Assembly (NCBI RefSeq): GCF_000217795.1
Contig: NC_015681.1
Coordinates: 372,001 to 436,000, forward strand
DNA: 64,000 nt
Direction: 5' to 3'
Source: Thermodesulfatator indicus DSM 15286
Lineage (GTDB): Bacteria; Desulfobacterota; Thermodesulfobacteria; Thermodesulfobacteriales; Thermodesulfatatoraceae
Part shown: piece after piece, positions 44,593-51,859 of the stretch
Numbering within the stretch: position 1 is the first letter of the stretch
How the letters are laid out: each line of letters begins with the position of its first letter
The notes under the pieces: model-generated
What the model saw: only the letters and a program-made list of their open reading frames with translations
Databases searched by the model: none
What the model was told of the DNA's origin: nothing
Translations under genes and position numbers: made by a program

Positions 44593-46194
44593 CTATTTAG
44601 TTTTTTCGGGTCGAAGTAGGCGCTGTTGGCGCATCAATTCAGGCTCAAACATAGTTGGAAGATAGAATTTCATGTAGCGATCAATCATTCTAGCTACTTC
44701 AGTTCTATAAAGGCTAGCTGCCCTTTCTGGTGGATAACCTACAGCAACAAAGTCTATATATCCATTCTTACGATGACATTCGTCACATTGGATAGGCTTA
44801 CGAGACAAGTGTCTATGTAATAAAGCTTTGGCACGAGCCTGCTCCTCTGGTGTTAATTTATCTTTTATTTTTAAGTATTCTTCAACAAATTCTTTATTCA
44901 TCTTATCCATGCGTATTTTCTTACCATCAGGTGTTGTAAGTACAGGAACAAGCATAGCTCCATATACACCATTATCCCCTTTAATTGTAGTAACCACTTC
45001 TCCAGTTTCATTGTTAAACCATACAAAATTAATTTTTCCTTTAACTTCATCTTTTCTAACATGACAAACTTCACAAGCAAAGAAATAAGTATGCATATTT
45101 AGTAGAGAACGCACCTCAGGAGACTTTGAGTGAGGATATATTCCATGACACTTTATACAAACTGGAGGATCTGACAATTTTAAATAAATGGTATTATCAA
45201 TATTATGAAAATGCCCCATCCATTTTCTAGCTTCGGATTCTTCTTTTATCTGCTTTTCAATAAGCAATGAAGCTTCTTGTATTTTAGAGGTAGCTTCTGT
45301 AGGAAAGTAAAGTAGTTTAGCTAGAAAGAGAAAAATACCTATAAAAAATATTATAGAAGGAATAGCTAGAAGCTTAAATAAATAATGAAAAAGTAATTTA
45401 ATTCCTTTTGGCCTCACATATTTATGATGCATTCTATGTAACTCTTCTAAATCCTCTTCAGACAATGGAATTAACTTACCTTCTTTAACAAGCCGCTCAT
45501 ACCATAATGGATGTTCCTCTAAAACCTCATAAACATGCATTTTTCCGTCTATCCAAATCCAACTCATTGGATATTTACCGGGCTTCCAATGTACTGCGTA
45601 AAAATGCCATACGATAATGGCCATAGTAGCTAAAGTAGCTTCCATTGTATGGATAAGATCAGACAATTCAATAGCAAAAAGGCTAAAATGAGTATTAAAC
45701 CATAATATTATTCCAGTAACAGAAACAATAATAGTACCAGCTACTAAAGCCAAATATTCCATTTTTTCCTTATAATCAAAACGATCAAACTTTGGGGGTT
45801 CAGGCCGTTTACCTAAAAAGTAAGCAATATTTTGAAAAATATCTATAGCATCTTTTTTGCGAGGTATCATATCTTTTATAAAGCGGCGACCATCAGGATG
45901 GAAAATACAATAAAGTATATGATAAAAACAAGTGATAATCATAGCTGCGCCGGCATAATGGTGAATAGCTGTACGATAATCATAAAAACTTGGACCTACT
46001 CTTTCTACAATTTTATTAACCCAATCTTCTGGAAGCTTTAGTAAAAAACCAGTTAACACTAGAAGAAAAAAGGTAATAACTGTCAACAAATGTTGCAACC
46101 TTTCGTGCCCATTAAGCCTTACTACATATTGATTTTTAGGATCAACATTTAATTCTTTTAGTTCTCTGTTTTCCATATCTCCATCCTCACTCAT
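44593..46194 (-). CDS. Cytochrome b fused to triheme c-type domain
   Basis: A 533-residue membrane protein. The N-terminal half is a formate-dehydrogenase-gamma-like cytochrome b with about four helices and paired histidines (HERLQHLL, AIHHYAG, FYHILYCIFH, IVWHFYAVHW). A fifth helix (about 270-292) leads to a periplasmic C-terminal domain with CIKCH, CEVCH and CDECH, and a terminal Arg-rich tail. It is the best candidate for the quinol-oxidising entry point of the operon, passing electrons from b hemes to c hemes within one chain. No molybdopterin or hydrogenase subunit accompanies it. Confidence 0.88.
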   Translation of the reverse strand: MSEDGDMENRELKELNVDPKNQYVVRLNGHERLQHLLTVITFFLLVLTGFLLKLPEDWVNKIVERVGPSFYDYRTAIHHYAGAAMIITCFYHILYCIFHPDGRRFIKDMIPRKKDAIDIFQNIAYFLGKRPEPPKFDRFDYKEKMEYLALVAGTIIVSVTGIILWFNTHFSLFAIELSDLIHTMEATLATMAIIVWHFYAVHWKPGKYPMSWIWIDGKMHVYEVLEEHPLWYERLVKEGKLIPLSEEDLEELHRMHHKYVRPKGIKLLFHYLFKLLAIPSIIFFIGIFLFLAKLLYFPTEATSKIQEASLLIEKQIKEESEARKWMGHFHNIDNTIYLKLSDPPVCIKCHGIYPHSKSPEVRSLLNMHTYFFACEVCHVRKDEVKGKINFVWFNNETGEVVTTIKGDNGVYGAMLVPVLTTPDGKKIRMDKMNKEFVEEYLKIKDKLTPEEQARAKALLHRHLSRKPIQCDECHRKNGYIDFVAVGYPPERAASLYRTEVARMIDRYMKFYLPTMFEPELMRQQRLLRPEKTK

Positions 46195-46208
46195 TTTTAA
46201 ATTTTATA

Positions 46209-47351
46209 TTAATGGTGATCTTTCCGTCTAATTGTACGATAAAAATCCATCATTTGATGAAGCATCATTCCACCTATAACAAAAGTGATTAGCAAAGTAT
46301 ATAAAACTTTTACCCAGTAGTATATTTTTCTCTGCATGAGTTCTTGAGGACTTAATTCTTCTTCTTTTACATCAGAAGCAGTAATTTTTGATTTAGCTTT
46401 TAGTTCTTTTAATGGATCTCCCGTTAACCCTATAGGTACTTTATGAATTTTTCCTGAAGCAAACTTTTCAGTAGCTCCAGGGTGACATTGGATTATTCCA
46501 TCAGGACTAGCACAAGTTAACGGTCTATTTGCGGGAGCTAGAGGTGAGTTAGGGTCTTTTACCGAAAGCATATTATGTATATCGCGTTTGAAACGTGGAG
46601 GAGCATGACAACTAATACAGTCCGGAGCATTAGGATCATTATAAAGAACCGCCTTCCAATGAAAAGTATCTTTATATCCAGACACAGGTTCTAAACCGTG
46701 ACGTGCCATCATATTAGCATCGGCGTGACAAGCAAGACACAAATCAACTAACTCTTTAGGGGTCTTAGCCCGATGCATACGATGAGCAAAGTGTTGATAA
46801 AATCTTTTGGTCCACTTTTCTTGGGGATGACATCCCAAACAGCGTCTCAGAACTTCTGGATTTATTCCTGGCTTTAAAGTTCTCAGGTCAACTACAGGCT
46901 TATAAATTTGATTTACATGGCACTCAGAACACTTAGGATAATCTTCAGGATATTTTTTGAGATTTGGAGGTTCCCCAGGCCAGTGGACACCTTCTTTTAA
47001 ACGGGCACAAATTGGTTCGTGGGAAAACTCTTTATTAGTAGAAGGTTCCTTTATATGGCACTTATTAGCACAGTTTACTTTTTTAACATTATTGTGAGGG
47101 ATTACATCTAAGCCTATATGACAATAGCGACAAAGTATTTCTCCATGAACTGATTGAGCATATAGTTTAGGGTTCACATAAAAAAGCCTCATCTTTCCTG
47201 TCTTTTGGTCAATATAAGCTAGACCAGGATACCTATGACAGATAGCACAATTCTCTTCGTCTGGAGATGTGTTAACCGAAGCTACTACTAGGGAAGAACT
47301 ACAAAGAAAAGCAAATAAAAAACACAAAATTAAAGGCGCTTTGGGTTTCAT
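46209..47351 (-). CDS. Membrane-anchored multiheme cytochrome c (six canonical plus two atypical sites)
   Basis: A 380-residue protein with a signal peptide (1-24, ending VVA) and a C-terminal helix (about 345-368) that anchors it to the inner membrane. Canonical sites are CAICH, CRYCH, CSECH, CLGCH, CLACH and CISCH. Two others are odd: CANKCH (three residues between the cysteines) and CASPDGIIQCH (eight residues). The ATG at 47351 follows AAAGGAG; a longer in-frame start is less likely. It is the first gene of the cytochrome operon, 14 bp upstream of the cytochrome b/c gene, and probably forms a complex with it. Confidence 0.9.
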   Translation of the reverse strand: MKPKAPLILCFLFAFLCSSSLVVASVNTSPDEENCAICHRYPGLAYIDQKTGKMRLFYVNPKLYAQSVHGEILCRYCHIGLDVIPHNNVKKVNCANKCHIKEPSTNKEFSHEPICARLKEGVHWPGEPPNLKKYPEDYPKCSECHVNQIYKPVVDLRTLKPGINPEVLRRCLGCHPQEKWTKRFYQHFAHRMHRAKTPKELVDLCLACHADANMMARHGLEPVSGYKDTFHWKAVLYNDPNAPDCISCHAPPRFKRDIHNMLSVKDPNSPLAPANRPLTCASPDGIIQCHPGATEKFASGKIHKVPIGLTGDPLKELKAKSKITASDVKEEELSPQELMQRKIYYWVKVLYTLLITFVIGGMMLHQMMDFYRTIRRKDHH

Positions 47352-47453
47352 TTTCTTGCTCCTTTTATAAATTTTTCTTAAAAAATAATCTTTAAAACCT
47401 GAAATTATCAAAATTAATAATTAAAATCACTTAAAATCTTGATCGTTAGAGAG

Positions 47454-47481
47454 TGTATATAAAAGCGGATCTCTTTGTCAA
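47454..47481 (-). promoter_or_regulatory. Promoter of the cytochrome operon
   Basis: On the reverse strand, a perfect TTGACA (47476-47481) lies 16 bp before TATACA (47454-47459), about 100 bp upstream of the first cytochrome gene. This leaves a long AT-rich leader that may carry control elements I cannot identify. It is the only good promoter seen before the five-gene unit. Confidence 0.65.
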
Positions 47482-47698
47482 GCAGTTGTATTTGCCGAGA
47501 AAAGTAACCCTTGGGAAAAGGAATTATCTTTATTTTTAAGCTTTCGACTTATTCTTTAAAAAACGCTTACAAGTTAATATTTTTGCTTTATTATTATTTG
47601 AAGTATTTAGATATCAAAATACTTTATTTTTGATGATAAACTTTTTATTATTTAGCTTTAAGTTTTTACTACTTTATAAGTCTTTTAAATTATTACAT

Positions 47699-48844
47699 TT
47701 AACTCGTTTTCCTTTGAGGAGGGCTGTGTTTGGGGAGCTTAACAATAAACTCACTGCCTTTGCCTATACTACTTTCTACTTTTATTTTCCCTTTATGGGC
47801 CTGGATAACATGTTTTACAATAGCTAGCCCCAGACCTGTTCCTGCTTCTTTAACATCTTTACCACGATAAAAGCGTTCAAAAATTCGTTCCTTTTCATAG
47901 TCTTTTATACCAGGACCTTCGTCTTTTATACTCACTTGCCATTCTTTTTCTTTTTCTTCCAAAACAATCCATATATTCTTACCAGAAGGGCTAAACTTTA
48001 TAGCATTATCAAGCAAATTAATAAAAGCCCGCAAAAGGTCGTCAAAACTACCCCACACAGGAACAGATTGTTCAGGAAATTTCCAATGTACAATTATTTT
48101 TTTATTTTGAGCCTTTATAGAAATCGTTTCTATAGCCGTTTGGATAACTTCTTTTAAATCAACTACTTCAAAGTCTTCTTCTGGAATGCCCTGCAACTCA
48201 AGCCTAGACAAAACTTGGAGCTCCTTTAAAAGACGAGAAAGTCTCTTGGTATTTTTTATTATAATGCTCACATCCTGACGCATATCTCCAGGTACTTCTT
48301 CTAACAAGGCTTCAGCATAACCTTCGATAGCCGTCAGAGGCGTACGAAATTCGTGAGCTAGATGAGCTACAAAATCTCGTCTTATATGAGAAAGTTTTCT
48401 AAAAGGTGTTAAATCCAAGAAAACCAAAGCTCTCAAAGCATCGTCTATGGCCAAGGTAGTAATTTTAAAAACTCGATAAGCTGGCCAAAAGAGTTCTTTT
48501 TCAAAAGAACGCCCTTCTCCTTTTTCAATGGCCTGCTGAATGTTTGGATCTCTTAAAATGTCAAAAAGATTGGGAAGCTCATTTGGACGTCCAACACCTA
48601 AAAAACTATAAGCTTTGGGATTTAAAAAAACGATAGAACCATCTTTTTTACAAATGACTACTCCTTCTTCAAGGATATCAAAAATTTTTGGCCAGGAAAT
48701 TTCTCTTTTGGACTCAGGCTTACTTGATTTTGGGGGAGGAGTTTCTTTAGAAATAGGCCTTTTGCGCCATTTTATTACAAAATATATCCAGCTGGCTATT
48801 AAAACCAGTGATAGGAATAGATTAATCTTTAAACCGGTATCCAA
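47699..48844 (-). CDS. PhoR-like sensor histidine kinase
   Basis: A 381-residue membrane kinase: one helix at the N-terminus (about 7-24), a PAS-type domain (about 50-150, ILEEGVVICKKDGSIVFLN), HisKA with the phosphorylated His in LAHEFRTPLTAIEGY, and a HATPase domain with NLLDNAIKFSP, DEGPGI and GTGLGLAIV. The architecture is that of PhoR but with one helix and no periplasmic sensor, so the signal is probably cytoplasmic. It overlaps its regulator gene by 23 bp. No phosphate transport genes are nearby, and the next unit downstream is the cytochrome operon. Confidence 0.9.
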   Translation of the reverse strand: MDTGLKINLFLSLVLIASWIYFVIKWRKRPISKETPPPKSSKPESKREISWPKIFDILEEGVVICKKDGSIVFLNPKAYSFLGVGRPNELPNLFDILRDPNIQQAIEKGEGRSFEKELFWPAYRVFKITTLAIDDALRALVFLDLTPFRKLSHIRRDFVAHLAHEFRTPLTAIEGYAEALLEEVPGDMRQDVSIIIKNTKRLSRLLKELQVLSRLELQGIPEEDFEVVDLKEVIQTAIETISIKAQNKKIIVHWKFPEQSVPVWGSFDDLLRAFINLLDNAIKFSPSGKNIWIVLEEKEKEWQVSIKDEGPGIKDYEKERIFERFYRGKDVKEAGTGLGLAIVKHVIQAHKGKIKVESSIGKGSEFIVKLPKHSPPQRKTS

Positions 48845-49496
48845 TGCCCCAGACAGTTTCTATCATTTCAGCACAAGGGCCAAGTTTTTTGCGAAGGCGT
48901 CTCACGTGAGTATCAACCGTACGCGCATATCCTTCAAAAGTATAGCCCCATACTTTTTCAAGAAGTATCTCTCGAGTGAGTACTTTGCCCTTAGCTTTGG
49001 CCAAAGCTAATAATAAATTAAATTCAGTTCTAGTGAGTTTTATTTCTTCTTTGTCTATTTTTACTTTCATAGAATTCGGATCTATATAAAGAGGCCCTAT
49101 AGTAATAGCGGCCGAGGGAGCTTCTGTTTGTTTAACCCTTTTAAGAATGGCCTTAACCCTTAAAGACAACTCTTTGGGACTAAAAGGTTTCACAATATAG
49201 TCGTCTGCTCCCATCTCAAAACCAAGAATGCGATCTATCTCTTCACCTTTGGCTGTTAATATCATAACGGGAATTTCTGTCTTCTCCTGAAAACGAAGGT
49301 ACTTACAGAGTTCAAGACCATTTCCATCAGGAAGCATCAGGTCAAGGATTACTAGTTCTGGAATTTCTTTATCGATTAATTCTTGACCTTCGGCAAGGGA
49401 AGAGGCAATACGGGTTTTGAACCCTTCTTTTTCTAAAGTGCGAGCTACTAATCTTGCAATATCTTGTTCGTCTTCTACGATTAGTATATACGACAT
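48822..49496 (-). CDS. OmpR/PhoB-family response regulator
   Basis: A 224-residue transcription factor: receiver with acidic pair in VEDEQD, phosphoacceptor in LVILDLMLPDGNG and Lys in IVKPFSPKEL, then an OmpR winged helix (about 125-224) with LTRTEFNLLLALAKAKGKVLTREILLEKVWGY and TVDTHVRRLRKKLG. It pairs with the kinase gene that overlaps its end. Targets are unknown; the adjacent cytochrome operon is a candidate. Confidence 0.93.
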   Translation of the reverse strand: MSYILIVEDEQDIARLVARTLEKEGFKTRIASSLAEGQELIDKEIPELVILDLMLPDGNGLELCKYLRFQEKTEIPVMILTAKGEEIDRILGFEMGADDYIVKPFSPKELSLRVKAILKRVKQTEAPSAAITIGPLYIDPNSMKVKIDKEEIKLTRTEFNLLLALAKAKGKVLTREILLEKVWGYTFEGYARTVDTHVRRLRKKLGPCAEMIETVWGIGYRFKD

Positions 49497-49508
49497 AGGA
49501 GGTCTCTC

Positions 49509-50156
49509 ATGTTTACGGGTATTGTAGAAGGCCTAGGAGAAATTGTAAAGATAGAACCCCTGGCTAATGGTAAAAGATTTTTCATTCTAGTCCCATTCGA
49601 TATTTCCGATACCAAACTTGGTGACAGCATAGCGGTAAATGGGGCCTGTCTTACGGTCACTTCTCTCAAAGGAAATGTCTTTTCGGTAGATGTCTCTCCA
49701 GAGACCCTTCGAAGAACCACTTTAGGGAACTTTTCAACAGGGGAAAAAGTCAACCTTGAACGGGCTTTGCGCCTAGGAGATCGCTTGGGAGGACACTTGG
49801 TTACGGGCCACGTTGATGGAATAGGCCGAGTGCTTGACCGACGTCATCAAGGAGAGTTCATCTTTTACAAGGTAGAAGTTCCCAAAAAACTTAATCGCTA
49901 TCTGGTGGAAAAAGGCTCTATAGCTGTTGATGGTATAAGCCTTACGGTGAACCAGGTCAAAGAAAACACAATAGAGCTTGCCATCATTCCCCACACCGCT
50001 AAACTTACCACCATTGGTTTTAGAAAACCCGGAGACGAAGTAAACATCGAAGTAGATATAATTGGTAAATATGTGGAAAGACTTTTAAAACCATACAATC
50101 AAGGTTCTATTTCTGAAGAATTTCTCAAACTTCACGGTTTTGATATCAATGGATAG
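49509..50156 (+). CDS. ribE: Riboflavin synthase, alpha chain
   Basis: Makes riboflavin from two 6,7-dimethyl-8-ribityllumazines. The 215-residue protein has two lumazine-binding repeats, the first starting MFTGIVEGLGEI and the second around GHVDGIGRV; VNGACLTV and VDGISLTV are the matching internal motifs. It diverges from the response regulator gene by 12 bp. It overlaps scpB by 17 bp. No other rib gene adjoins and no FMN riboswitch is seen. Confidence 0.94.
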   Translation: MFTGIVEGLGEIVKIEPLANGKRFFILVPFDISDTKLGDSIAVNGACLTVTSLKGNVFSVDVSPETLRRTTLGNFSTGEKVNLERALRLGDRLGGHLVTGHVDGIGRVLDRRHQGEFIFYKVEVPKKLNRYLVEKGSIAVDGISLTVNQVKENTIELAIIPHTAKLTTIGFRKPGDEVNIEVDIIGKYVERLLKPYNQGSISEEFLKLHGFDING

Positions 50157-50676
50157 GGCACAGCTTGAAAGAGCGTTAGAGGCAGTTTTTTTGGCCGCTG
50201 GCCGAGTGGTCACTATAAAAGAGCTTTTAAAAATTTTTCCTGATGCTAATCAAAAAGAGTTAAAAGAAGCACTAAATTCTTTAAAAACTTTTTATGAAAA
50301 TAGAGGCTTTGTTCTGCGTGAAGTGGCGGGAGGATTTCGCTTCGAAACAAAAGAAGAGTTCGCTCCCCTCCTTAGACGTTTGGTTTTTGGTGCCCCGCCC
50401 AAACTTTCGCGAGCAGCTCTTGAAACCCTGGCTATTATAGCTTATAAGCAGCCAATAACCAAAGCAGAAATTGAAAGCATAAGAGGTGTTGATAGTAGCG
50501 GCGCTATAAAAAATCTTATGGAAAAAGGGCTGGTAAAAATTTGTGGCCGAAAAGATGTCCCTGGGAAACCGTTGCTCTATGGCACTACTCCTAAATTTTT
50601 AGAAATTTTCGGCCTAAAAGACCTCTCAGAGCTTCCCAAAATGAAAGAAATAGAAAAGATGCTTGCTGATGAGTAG
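50140..50676 (+). CDS. scpB: Segregation and condensation protein B
   Basis: A kleisin-binding partner of SMC-ScpA in chromosome compaction, 178 aa with two winged-helix domains: LERALEAVFLAAGRVVTIKELL at the start, then the family signature LSRAALETLAIIAYKQPITKAEIESIRGVDSSGAIKNL (cited in parts at about 80-117) and GRKDVPGKPLLYGTT. ATG at 50140 overlaps ribE; ATG at 50149 (MDRAQLE) is an alternative. scpA is not adjacent. Confidence 0.92.
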   Translation: MISMDRAQLERALEAVFLAAGRVVTIKELLKIFPDANQKELKEALNSLKTFYENRGFVLREVAGGFRFETKEEFAPLLRRLVFGAPPKLSRAALETLAIIAYKQPITKAEIESIRGVDSSGAIKNLMEKGLVKICGRKDVPGKPLLYGTTPKFLEIFGLKDLSELPKMKEIEKMLADE

Positions 50677-51094
50677 TTTAAGAGAAGAAGTAATTGAAGA
50701 AGCAGAAATTATAAAACATGCTGGCGAAATTCCTGAAGTGGCTTTGTGGAATAGCCTTCATTACCTTACCGAAGACCCAGAAGGCCCAAAACTTAACCTC
50801 ACCTCTCAAGAAAAAAACTATTTAAAAAAAGCGGTAATAGACCGCTATCTCTCTATTATCAAGCGTGATCTTACTTACGAAAACCGAAAAGAATCATATT
50901 ATCGAGGTATAGAGCGAGCCCTTATTAACTGGAAAAGGCTTAAAAATTTTACAAAAAAAGAAAATTTCCCTCTAGAACCTTTACGAAAGGAAGTTAAAAT
51001 TTGGCTACAAAAATACATGGCAAATTTATCTCCCGAGGAACAAGAAAAAGAAAAAGTCCATCTTGAAGAACTTAAAAAACTTTTAAATAACTAG
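50669..51094 (+). CDS. Unrecognised 141-aa helical protein
   Basis: I do not recognise this family. The protein is cytoplasmic, rich in Glu, Lys, Leu and Arg and predicted to be all helix, with a Tyr-rich centre (DRYLSIIKRDLTYENRKESYYRG). It lacks cysteines, signal sequence and membrane segments. ATG at 50669 overlaps the scpB stop region (scpB ends at 50676) and is preferred to a TTG two codons earlier. Coupling to scpB could mean a chromosome-related role, but this is only context. Confidence 0.7.
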   Translation: MSSLREEVIEEAEIIKHAGEIPEVALWNSLHYLTEDPEGPKLNLTSQEKNYLKKAVIDRYLSIIKRDLTYENRKESYYRGIERALINWKRLKNFTKKENFPLEPLRKEVKIWLQKYMANLSPEEQEKEKVHLEELKKLLNN

Positions 51095-51103
51095 GAAAAC
51101 GCT

Positions 51104-51478
51104 ATGGATGAAAATTGGGTTAAATCACTTTTGCCCAAAGAACGTGTAAATGAATTTTTTGAAGCTTTTTATTTTGGCGAAGAACCCGCTTATTATCTTG
51201 AACTAGGTTTGAGAGAATGGAAGCCAGAAGAAGGCAAAATTGTGCTTGAATTGCGTCTTAGTGCCAGGCCTGGTAAATGCCTGGTCTGTAACTTAACTTC
51301 AGGACTCCCCCCTGTCCTCAAAAAACATCCTATTTTGAATCTTAAAGGAATAGTAGAAGATGTCATGAAAAAACTTGGAAATGAATATAAACTTGAATCC
51401 TGGGATCTAGGCTGGACAGAACAATTAAACCACGATTTACACGTAATTCCGTTGATTATAAACGTTTCAAAAATTTAA
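51104..51478 (+). CDS. Unrecognised 124-aa protein
   Basis: A small cytoplasmic protein of mixed alpha/beta pattern with acidic N-terminus and one CLVC pair (about 59-62) in RPGKCLVCNLTSGLPPVL, a possible half metal site. The C-terminus is LNHDLHVIPLIINVSKI. It starts 9 bp after the previous gene and ends the forward run from ribE. I cannot assign a function. Confidence 0.7.
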   Translation: MDENWVKSLLPKERVNEFFEAFYFGEEPAYYLELGLREWKPEEGKIVLELRLSARPGKCLVCNLTSGLPPVLKKHPILNLKGIVEDVMKKLGNEYKLESWDLGWTEQLNHDLHVIPLIINVSKI

Positions 51479-51520
51479 AAATAATTTTTCCTCTGCCAAA
51501 ATGAGAGATAAAAATTCATT

Positions 51521-51850
51521 TTATGGATTAATTTTTTTTAGAATAAGTCTTTTGATCTTTTCATATTCATAAACAATGGCCTTAACGCACCATTTTTCGC
51601 CTGAGGATGCTTTAAAACAAAGTTTCACCCTGCTTGAGGGATAATCTTTAATATCTACTTCTACTTTCAAGCTGCTTTTAGGTGGAATGCTTTTTCCCTC
51701 CGGAAAAATAATATCAACCGGTCACGGCTTGTTAACGGCAGCCAGCCAAAGTTTTTTATCTGAAGGGTTTTTTATTTCCAAGGTTACGACCTCAGCCAAA
51801 ACAGGAGTAGCTATAAAAAATGTGGCCAATATTAATATAAACTTTTTCAT
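51521..51850 (-). pseudogene. Small exported protein interrupted by an in-frame TGA
   Basis: Reading reverse from ATG at 51850 gives a signal peptide (MKKFILILATFFIATPVLA) and a beta-rich protein of 109 codons ending in TAA at 51521. Codon 43 (51722-51724) is TGA in the context NKP-stop-PVDIIFPEG. The frame before and after reads as one protein (VVTLEIKNPSDKKLWLAA, then SLKVEVDIKDYPSSRVKLCF), resembling a small immunoglobulin-like periplasmic domain. It could be a Trp codon lost by mutation, a sequencing error, or less likely selenocysteine. A ribosome site AAGGAG precedes it. It is upstream of thrC on the same strand. Confidence 0.65.
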
Positions 51851-51859
51851 TAAAGCTCC

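Noticed and set aside
51722-51724. Selenocysteine at the in-frame TGA
   Set aside because: No convincing SECIS-like stem-loop follows, the context has no known selenoprotein motif, and simple loss of a sense codon explains it. Kept only as a remote alternative.
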